From Butyrivibrio sp. X503 (lineage in GTDB: Bacteria > Bacillota > Clostridia > Lachnospirales > Lachnospiraceae), in assembly GCF_003625475.1 (NCBI RefSeq), contig NZ_RAIQ01000001.1, positions 558,001-622,000 on the forward strand: DNA of 64,000 nucleotides, read 5' to 3'. Shown piece by piece: positions 57,941 through 64,000 of the stretch. Made by a program: the position numbers and the translations under genes. Numbering within the stretch: position 1 is the first letter of the stretch; every line of letters begins with the position of its first letter. The notes under the pieces were generated by a model. That model had not been told where the DNA came from and made no database searches. It was given only the letters and a program-made list of their open reading frames with translations.

Positions 57941-58086
57941 AACCAAGCAAGAAAATAAACAAAGAGCATTTTCCAAGTTTACTTAGGAAAATGCTCTTTT
58001 TTATTTTCTTATTTGGCGCAGCCGATAGAACGAGGAAATGCGTCAGCATTTCCGAGTGCTCGCTTGGCTTAGCCCTGAGAAATTGC
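57923..58086. repeat. 18-bp inverted repeat from the ferredoxin 3' end
   Basis: The last 18 bases of the ferredoxin gene (GCAATTTCTCAGGGCTAA, 57923-57940) recur as an exact reverse complement at 58069-58086. Similarity continues beyond the stop (CCAAGC) after one indel. The ferredoxin terminator lies between the two copies. Confidence 0.8.
57961..58005 (+). terminator. Ferredoxin terminator
   Basis: AAAGAGCATTTTCC (57961-57974) and its exact complement (57986-57999), 11-base loop, followed by a T-run. Confidence 0.95.
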
Positions 58087-58110
58087 TTGGCTCATCCTGC
58101 TGCCATCTCT
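58006..58110. other. Region between ferredoxin terminator and dnaB stop, palindromic
   Basis: It holds a hairpin CGAGGAAATGC/GCATTTCCGAG (about 58031-58056) and two GCTTGG-type direct repeats (near 58062 and 58085) around the inverted ferredoxin fragment. No coding potential. It may stop dnaB transcripts, but no T-run is seen. Confidence 0.45.
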
Positions 58111-59454
58111 TTAATGGCCCTTCTCCAGATTCGCAAACTTCGTAAATTCCGGAAGCCACAAAAGATCTACCGTTCCGATCGGGCCGTTTCTCTGCTTGGC
58201 TATGATTATATCCGCAATACCCTTCTTCTCGGTATCTTTATTGTAATAATCATCTCTGTAGATGAACATAACCATATCGGCATCCTGCTCGATAGCTCCG
58301 GATTCACGAAGGTCTGAAAGCATCGGTCTGTGATCCGGTCTTTGCTCAACCGCACGGGAAAGCTGCGAAAGTGCCACAACAGGTACGTTGAGCTCTCTGG
58401 CAAGAGCCTTGAGCGATCTTGAAATATCCGAGATCTCCTGCTGTCTCGACTCAGAACTTCTTCCCGATCCGCCTGTCATAAGCTGAAGGTAGTCGATCAT
58501 AATGATCTGAAGATCATGCTCCATCTTATATTTCCTGCACTTTGAGCGGAGCTCCTGTATTGAAATACCCGGAGTATCATCGATGATAAGTTTGGAACTG
58601 CCCACAACATCTGCGCTCTCAATAAGCTTCTCCCAGTCCATATCTGACATATTACCAGTTCTGATATGCTGTGAATCAACGTGAGATTCCATCGCAAGAA
58701 GTCGGTTTACGAGCTGTTCCTTCGACATTTCCAACGAGAAAATAGCAACGCATTTGTCATCATGAAAGGCCATATGCTCAGCAATATTAAGAACAAACGC
58801 CGTCTTACCCATTGAAGGACGCGCTGCAATGAGAATAAGATCGGAAGGCTGAAAGCCTGCCGTGCTGTAATCAAGGTCCAAAAATCCGGTTGAGAGACCC
58901 GTTACATTGCCTTTCATCTTGCTGGCTTTCTCTATTCTGTTAAGAGCATTCATGACGATCTGATCGATCGATACGAACTCTCCAATATTTCTCTTCTGAG
59001 TGATCTTAAATACGTTTTTCTCAACGTCATTGAGGATTCCTTCCATATCCTCACCGCCCGAATAGCAGGTGTTGATTGTATCCTCACTTACATGAATAAG
59101 CTTTCTGAGCGTTGATTTATCCGCTACAATCTGTGCGTAATACTTTATATTGGCTGATGTGGGAACCGCAGAAACAAGTTCTCCTATGTACTCAGCACTG
59201 CTGACCTGCGGAGGAACATTCTTTTCCCTAAGGCGATTCTGCAAAGTTACAAAATCAACGGCGCTGCCCTCTTTATTGAGCTCCACCATTGTCTCAAATA
59301 TTGTACCCAGCTGCCTGTTATAAAAATCCTCCGGGTTTATTATCTCAGATGCAATTTCTATCGCTTCTTTATCCATCAGCATAGCGCCGACAACGGATTG
59401 TTCAGCCTCCAAACTGTTGGGAGAAACTCTCTTTAAAGGGGTCTCATCTGCCAT
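58111..59454 (-). CDS. dnaB: Replicative DNA helicase
   Basis: The hexameric helicase of the replication fork (called DnaC in Bacillus). It has 447 residues, the usual length. The N-terminal DnaB domain (1-about 105; PNSLEAEQSVVGAMLMD) is followed by a linker and the RecA-like domain with GLSTGFLDLD, Walker A ARPSMGKTA and IIMIDYLQLM. The C-terminal LSQLSRAVEQRPDHRPMLSDLRESGAIEQDADMVMF is the typical arginine-finger region. It starts 2 bases after the rplI stop. The DnaD- and DnaI-like loaders are 20 kb away in this window. Confidence 0.98.
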   Translation of the reverse strand: MADETPLKRVSPNSLEAEQSVVGAMLMDKEAIEIASEIINPEDFYNRQLGTIFETMVELNKEGSAVDFVTLQNRLREKNVPPQVSSAEYIGELVSAVPTSANIKYYAQIVADKSTLRKLIHVSEDTINTCYSGGEDMEGILNDVEKNVFKITQKRNIGEFVSIDQIVMNALNRIEKASKMKGNVTGLSTGFLDLDYSTAGFQPSDLILIAARPSMGKTAFVLNIAEHMAFHDDKCVAIFSLEMSKEQLVNRLLAMESHVDSQHIRTGNMSDMDWEKLIESADVVGSSKLIIDDTPGISIQELRSKCRKYKMEHDLQIIMIDYLQLMTGGSGRSSESRQQEISDISRSLKALARELNVPVVALSQLSRAVEQRPDHRPMLSDLRESGAIEQDADMVMFIYRDDYYNKDTEKKGIADIIIAKQRNGPIGTVDLLWLPEFTKFANLEKGH

Positions 59455-59456
59455 GT

Positions 59457-59903
59457 TTACTGTTCCTTTACACTAACCTTCAACGTAGTTGTAACCTGTG
59501 GATGTAACTTTACCGGAATCTCATAAGTACCGAATGATTTAATAGGTTCCGGCATTTGAAGCTTCTTTTTATCGATATCAAATCCAAACTGTGCTTTTGC
59601 AGCAGTAACGATTTCCTTGGATGATACGGAACCGAATACTCTTCCGCCCTCTCCGGCTTTCATAGTCAGTTGAATTGTCTCTTTGCTGATCTTCTCGCCG
59701 TATTCCTTTGCTGCGTCAAGCTGCTGCTTAGCAACTATGGAATCTCTTTTCTGCTGGTTCTTAAGTTCATTTAAATTCTTCTGTGTAGCCTCAACTCCAA
59801 GCTTCTTGGGGATCACAAAGTTCTTGGCGTAACCGTCGCTCACCTTTACAATCTCACCCTTTTTACCGAGGCTTTTTACATCTTCAAGTAATATTACCTG
59901 CAT
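59457..59903 (-). CDS. rplI: 50S ribosomal protein L9
   Basis: Structural ribosomal protein bound to 23S rRNA. It has 148 residues. The N-terminal RNA-binding domain MQVILLEDVKSLGKKGEIVKVSDGYAKNFVIPK is followed by the long connecting helix and the C-terminal domain. It lies 4 bases after gdpP, the conserved gdpP-rplI-dnaB order of Firmicutes. Confidence 0.98.
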   Translation of the reverse strand: MQVILLEDVKSLGKKGEIVKVSDGYAKNFVIPKKLGVEATQKNLNELKNQQKRDSIVAKQQLDAAKEYGEKISKETIQLTMKAGEGGRVFGSVSSKEIVTAAKAQFGFDIDKKKLQMPEPIKSFGTYEIPVKLHPQVTTTLKVSVKEQ

Positions 59904-59907
59904 TTAA

Positions 59908-61959
59908 CTATAGCTCTCCTTCTTCAATCATATCGTCTATCGTGCGCTTTACGGCATTTACAGCCTCAGCCACGGATACATCCTGCATCTGTGTTCCGGC
60001 GGAACTCATATGTCCGCCTCCGCCCATTCTCTCCATGATGATCTGAACATTGACCTCATCAATCGATCTGGCACTTACATACACCTGATTCTGGTATTCG
60101 GTACATACAAAGCTTGCTCTGACGCCCTTGATATTAAGAAGCTCGTTAGCAGCCTGTGCACCTATAATTGTCGGACTCTCAACATCTCCTGTTTTGAGAA
60201 CCGAAATAGCATATCTGTCACGATAAATCTCAGCCTGGCTGACTGCGTCAGCTTTAGCCTTGTATTCACTTGCGTCCTCCCTAAAGAGCTTACGCACTCT
60301 TGTAACATCGGCGCCGTTTCTTCTTAGGAATGCTGCTGCCTCAAATGTTCTGACACCTGTCTTATTCATGAAGTTATTGGTATCGACCATCATTCCCGAA
60401 TATAGACTGTCTGCTTCTTCATTATAAATCTTAACGTTGTCACCGATATACTGGAGAATCTCAGATACCATCTCACATGCCGACGAAGCATAAGGCTCAA
60501 CATAAGACAGTGTCGCATTTTCTATAACCTCGGTTCCCTGTCTGTGGTGATCGAGAACGACTATTGTCTTACAGAACCTAAGAAGTTCCGGGCACTCCGT
60601 AATACTTGGCTTATTAACATCAACAACAACAAGAACAGTATTGCTGCCCGCAATATCTATAGCCTGCTGATTGTTTATGATCATATCTTCTTCGTAATCG
60701 GGATTACTTCTAAATAGGTCAACAAGCGGAGACATTGAAGCTGTCACATCGTTTAATACGATATGGCATTTTCTGTCCAAAGTCTTGGCAATCCTGTAGA
60801 TTCCGACTGAAGCTCCAAAGCTGTCCACATCGCCCATTCTGTGTCCCATGACGATAACGGAATCTTTTCCGGAAATAATCTCTCGAAGCGCATGAGCCTT
60901 GACTCTCGCCTTAACTCGTGTGCTCTTTTCTATCTGCTGACTCTTTCCACCGTAATAAGAAATATTGTCGGCACTCTTAACTACCGCCTGATCTCCGCCT
61001 CTACCGAGCGCAAGATCAATTGCGTTTCTTGCAAATTCATAGTTCTGTGCATAGGACAGACCGTTGATTCCTATTCCGATACTAAGCGTAACAGCCATCT
61101 CATTACCGATGTTTACGGTCTTAACGTCTTCCAAGATATCAAAGCGTTGCTCTGTTACCATCTCACAAGACTTCTTGGGCATAACAACAAAGTACTTATC
61201 CTTCTCGATCTTCTTGGCTATTCCGTTGCAAGAAGCAATGTACTTGTTGATCTTTCTGTCTATAAGTGCGGTCAAAAGAGATCTTCTTACTTCCTCTACA
61301 CTATCAAGAGCCTCATCGTAGTTATCCAGATAAATAAGTCCTGCAGCAAGTGACTGGTTGTCTACTTCCTGAATGGCAAGACGAAGCGCCGTCTCATCGT
61401 AAAGATAAATAGCTATAAGGCTTCCTTCGTATCCATCAGCATCAATGATATCGCTGTTTATCGCCATTTCCCTTAAAGATATTCTCTTAAGCTTGATAGT
61501 ATAATTACTGTCCTCATAATCGAGCTTATAGGAAACTTCTTCATTTCCATGAGGGAATTTATCTGCGGTTATAGTAGGAAAAAGAGAAAAAATAGTCTTT
61601 CTGAAACCTTTTTCCTGATGTACAACTCTTTCAAATGCGATATTTGTCCATACGATCTTGCCGGAATCATCAAGCACGGCATGCGGAAGATCGAGTTCTC
61701 TGAGTAATCTCTTTTGAATCTGCCCGTATTCCGTAGCGAAGCTTACAAGCTCATTCATGATGATCGGCTTGTTGTAGAAATTAAGATAAACAATCGCGAT
61801 AAAATACAATGCGGTAAAAGCAAAAAGCATAAGTCCCGCCGTAAGATTCATTGTAAATACCGCTACATTAACAAGTGCCAGTAAAATACCGAGATATGTA
61901 AATATCCTAAGATATGTTCTTAACTTGCCTTTAAGTTTAACTCTGTTCTTATTTGACAT
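59908..61959 (-). CDS. gdpP: Cyclic-di-AMP phosphodiesterase GdpP
   Basis: A membrane protein that degrades c-di-AMP and so affects cell wall, potassium and stress control. I place the start at ATG 61959 (683 residues, AGAGGAC upstream); the in-frame ATG 61989 has a poorer site. Order: two transmembrane segments (about 15-55), a PAS-like domain (heme-binding in Bacillus), a degenerate GGDEF domain (GRGGDQ in place of the active motif), then DHH (GHRMGDVDSFGAS, DVNKPS, LDHHRQG) and DHHA1 (GGGGHMSSAG). All metal residues of the DHH part are kept, so the hydrolase should work. First gene of gdpP-rplI-dnaB. Confidence 0.96.
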   Translation of the reverse strand: MSNKNRVKLKGKLRTYLRIFTYLGILLALVNVAVFTMNLTAGLMLFAFTALYFIAIVYLNFYNKPIIMNELVSFATEYGQIQKRLLRELDLPHAVLDDSGKIVWTNIAFERVVHQEKGFRKTIFSLFPTITADKFPHGNEEVSYKLDYEDSNYTIKLKRISLREMAINSDIIDADGYEGSLIAIYLYDETALRLAIQEVDNQSLAAGLIYLDNYDEALDSVEEVRRSLLTALIDRKINKYIASCNGIAKKIEKDKYFVVMPKKSCEMVTEQRFDILEDVKTVNIGNEMAVTLSIGIGINGLSYAQNYEFARNAIDLALGRGGDQAVVKSADNISYYGGKSQQIEKSTRVKARVKAHALREIISGKDSVIVMGHRMGDVDSFGASVGIYRIAKTLDRKCHIVLNDVTASMSPLVDLFRSNPDYEEDMIINNQQAIDIAGSNTVLVVVDVNKPSITECPELLRFCKTIVVLDHHRQGTEVIENATLSYVEPYASSACEMVSEILQYIGDNVKIYNEEADSLYSGMMVDTNNFMNKTGVRTFEAAAFLRRNGADVTRVRKLFREDASEYKAKADAVSQAEIYRDRYAISVLKTGDVESPTIIGAQAANELLNIKGVRASFVCTEYQNQVYVSARSIDEVNVQIIMERMGGGGHMSSAGTQMQDVSVAEAVNAVKRTIDDMIEEGEL

Positions 61960-61999
61960 TATGTTGTCCTCTTCCTGTCCATTGGACATTCCAAGTTTT

Positions 62000-62008
62000 A
62001 TTATAACA
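62000..62008 (-). promoter_or_regulatory. Extended -10 promoter of gdpP-rplI-dnaB
   Basis: TGTTATAAT on the minus strand. The -35 side falls inside the phosphoketolase terminator hairpin, so the two elements overlap. Confidence 0.55.
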
Positions 62009-62014
62009 TAAAGC

Positions 62015-62045
62015 AGGGCATCTACGAAATAATCGCAGATGCCCT
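62015..62045 (-). terminator. Terminator of the phosphoketolase gene
   Basis: AGGGCATCT pairs with AGATGCCCT, extended inward by CGA/TCG with one mismatch, 5-base loop; followed on minus by GCTTTATGTT. It lies 36 bases after the stop codon. Confidence 0.75.
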
Positions 62046-62080
62046 ACTGATTTATATTTTACTTATGTATCCGTGAATGA

Positions 62081-64000
62081 TTACTTAACGCCTGTCCACT
62101 TCCACTCAGCAACTTCGGGCATATCAACACCTACATCGTGGATGTAAGCCTTGTGCTCAACGAGCTTATCCTTCATCTTCTGGATGAGGAATGCTCCCTT
62201 ATTGCCAAGCTGAGGCATGTTGTTAAGCATAGCGATAACGAGATCGAAACGGTCGATCTTGTTCTGAACTCTCATATCGAAAGGAGTTGTAATTGTTCCT
62301 TCCTCGTGATAGCCGTAAACGTGGATATTTCTGTTTGTTCTTGTATATGTAAGTTCATGGATAAGAGTCGGATATCCATGGAATGCAAATACAATAGGCT
62401 TATCCTTTGTAAAGATTGTATCGTACTCTACGTCTGAAAGTCCGTGAGGATGCTTGTTCTTAGGCTCCATCTTCATAAGGTCTACAACGTTAACGAAACG
62501 AACCTTGATCTCAGGCATCTCCTTGTGGAGGATGTCAACTGCAGCAAGCGCCTCAAGTGTAGGTGTATCACCGCAGCATGCAAGTACGATATCAGGCTCT
62601 TCACCTGTGTCTGTTGAAGCCCAATCCCAGATGCCGATACCCTGTGTGCAGTGCTTAACAGCCTGCTCCATTGTAAGCCACTGAGGTCTGGGATGCTTAC
62701 TTGCTACGATAGCATTTACATAGTTCTTGCTCTTCAAACAGTGATCCATAGTTGAGAGCAAGCAGTTAGCGTCGGGTGGAAGATAAAGTCTTACAACGTC
62801 TGCCTTCTTATTAGAGATATGATCAAGGAATCCGGGATCCTGGTGAGTGAATCCGTTGTGATCCTGCTGCCATACGTTTGATGTAAGAAGAAGGTTAAGA
62901 GATGCAATAGGACGTCTCCATGAAAGTCCGTTACATACCTTAAGCCACTTAGCATGCTGAGCAGCCATTGAATCGATTATACGGATGAATGCTTCGTAAC
63001 TAGCGAAGAATCCGTGTCTTCCTGTCAAAAGATATCCCTCAAGCCATCCTTCGCACATATGCTCGGAAAGCATTGAATCCATTACACGACCGTCCTGTGC
63101 AAGGAACTGATCGGTATCTTTATCTATAGCATTATTCCAATCACGATTTGTTACTTCAAATACCTTGTTAAGACGGTTAGACATTGTCTCGTCGGGTCCA
63201 AAGATACGGAAGTTCTTCTGATCGTCGTTAAGCTTGAATACGTCTCTGATGTATCCGCCAAGCTCGATCATATCCTGCTTCTCAACAGAACCGGGAGTAG
63301 GAACATCAATAGCATAATCACGGAAATCAGGAAGTCTCAAATCGTGAAGAAGCTTACCACCATTAGCGTGAGGGTTGGCACCGATACGTCTGTCTCCCTT
63401 AGGAGCAAGCTCCTCAAGCTCAGGAATAAGGCGTCCGTTCTCATCAAAGAGTTCCTCGGCATGATAGCTTTCAAGCCATTCCTTAAGGATATCAAGGTGC
63501 TCGGGCTTATCCATCATTACGGGAACCTGGTGCGCCTGGAATGATCCCTCGATCTTATTTCCGTCAACAACCTTAGGACCTGTCCATCCCTTAGGTGTAC
63601 GAAGAACGATCATAGGCCATACAGGTCTTGTTGCATCGCCCTTATCTCTTGCATTCTTCTGAATAGCCTTAATCTCGTCCATAGCCTTATCAAGAGTTTC
63701 AGCCATCTTACGATGCATTTCCTTAGGATCTGAACCTTCTACGAAGTAAGGGTTCCATCCCATTCCCTTGAAGAATGACTCAAGCTCCTCATGTGAAAGA
63801 CGAGCAAGAATTGTAGGATTTGAAATCTTAAAGCCGTTAAGATGGAGAATAGGAAGAACAGCTCCGTCTGTAACGGGGTTAAGGAATTTATTTGACTGCC
63901 ATGATGTTGCAAGAGGTCCTGTCTCAGCCTCACCGTCACCTACTACGCAAGTAGCGATAAGATCGGGGTTATCAAATACAGCACCGAAAGCGTGTGCGAT
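62081..64000 (-). CDS. xfp: Xylulose-5-P/fructose-6-P phosphoketolase, 5' end cut by window edge
   Basis: A TPP enzyme that splits xylulose-5-phosphate or fructose-6-phosphate to acetyl phosphate and a shorter sugar phosphate (bifid shunt). The frame is open from 64000 to the stop at 62081, giving the last 639 residues of about 790-800. The first visible residues ([39 protein letters not shown]) hold the TPP/metal GDGE motif. GFKISNPTI, the PTPGS segment and the C-terminal EWKWTGV end are also typical. An internal Met at 63763 is not the start. The N-terminal about 155 residues lie outside. No terminator lies within it; transcription ends at 62015-62045. Confidence 0.95.
   Translation of the reverse strand: MAHAFGAVFDNPDLIATCVVGDGEAETGPLATSWQSNKFLNPVTDGAVLPILHLNGFKISNPTILARLSHEELESFFKGMGWNPYFVEGSDPKEMHRKMAETLDKAMDEIKAIQKNARDKGDATRPVWPMIVLRTPKGWTGPKVVDGNKIEGSFQAHQVPVMMDKPEHLDILKEWLESYHAEELFDENGRLIPELEELAPKGDRRIGANPHANGGKLLHDLRLPDFRDYAIDVPTPGSVEKQDMIELGGYIRDVFKLNDDQKNFRIFGPDETMSNRLNKVFEVTNRDWNNAIDKDTDQFLAQDGRVMDSMLSEHMCEGWLEGYLLTGRHGFFASYEAFIRIIDSMAAQHAKWLKVCNGLSWRRPIASLNLLLTSNVWQQDHNGFTHQDPGFLDHISNKKADVVRLYLPPDANCLLSTMDHCLKSKNYVNAIVASKHPRPQWLTMEQAVKHCTQGIGIWDWASTDTGEEPDIVLACCGDTPTLEALAAVDILHKEMPEIKVRFVNVVDLMKMEPKNKHPHGLSDVEYDTIFTKDKPIVFAFHGYPTLIHELTYTRTNRNIHVYGYHEEGTITTPFDMRVQNKIDRFDLVIAMLNNMPQLGNKGAFLIQKMKDKLVEHKAYIHDVGVDMPEVAEWKWTGVK

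Noticed and set aside
63739..63939. Small minus-strand open frame near the right edge
   Set aside because: Out-of-frame shadow of the phosphoketolase gene, which is open through to the window edge.

Overview
The window reads as a chromosome segment of an anaerobic Firmicute of the class Clostridia, most likely the family Lachnospiraceae (Butyrivibrio or Roseburia type). This is an inference from gene content: type III glutamine synthetase, GlgC/GlgD pair, pyruvate:ferredoxin oxidoreductase with a 2[4Fe-4S] ferredoxin, xylulose-5-P/fructose-6-P phosphoketolase, a DUF6465-type Lys/Ala-rich protein, strong AGGAGG ribosome sites and several TTG/GTG starts. I see no insertion sequence, prophage, CRISPR array or rRNA. 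Almost all genes are housekeeping, and most lie on the minus strand.

Layout. 0-3 kb: an edge-truncated acyl-ACP thioesterase, tRNA-Gln(CUG) and glnN, all minus. 3-9.6 kb, minus: mtaB, ireB, ruvX, DUF1292, rnj, a stub MltG, trmR, trhP. This follows the Bacillus yrzL-yrrK-yrzB...yrrL-yrrM-yrrO order and points to tRNA modification (ms2t6A and 5-methoxyuridine). A lone plus-strand gene at 9.7 kb encodes an HPr-like protein without the phospho-histidine. 10-19.4 kb, minus: a CIRCE-controlled heat-shock series hrcA-grpE-dnaK-dnaJ, followed by prmA-rsmE-cysteine desulfurase-thiI. 19.5-25.9 kb: an ArsR/aldo-keto reductase pair, a phosphoesterase, an unrecognised membrane protein, a ProX-type tRNA editing protein, the DUF6465 protein, a PAP2 protein and an aminotransferase. 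26-34.3 kb: pth-mfd, a lineage-specific AT-rich secreted protein, spoVG and glgC-glgD. 34.5-40.4 kb, plus: murC, then dnaD-dnaI-prs-LUD behind a cluster of DnaA boxes. 40.4-46 kb, minus: lacZ behind a large membrane-anchored propeller/pseudo-peptidase gene. 46-52.3 kb: DUF402 (plus), then a minus string GH18/SH3-tsaC-rpiB-upp-comEB-SleB-like hydrolase. 52.3-52.9 kb: a 660-base gap that appears to encode a structured small RNA, then mecA. 53.8-58 kb: por (minus) with a terminator-like leader, and a ferredoxin (plus). 58-62 kb, minus: gdpP-rplI-dnaB. 62-64 kb, minus: phosphoketolase, cut by the window edge.

How it fits together. por, ferredoxin and phosphoketolase are central carbon and electron flow. 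glgCD, lacZ and the GH18-like and SleB-like proteins cover storage, sugar use and the cell envelope. dnaD/dnaI/dnaB are replication initiation parts. mecA, hrcA-dnaK and spoVG are stress and regulation genes. The most unusual signals are non-coding: the candidate small RNA with an exposed C/U-rich, anti-Shine-Dalgarno-like segment (about 52.58-52.81 kb), the DnaA-box cluster before dnaD-dnaI, the por leader hairpin with a T-run, and a 3' fragment of the ferredoxin gene repeated in inverted orientation downstream of it.
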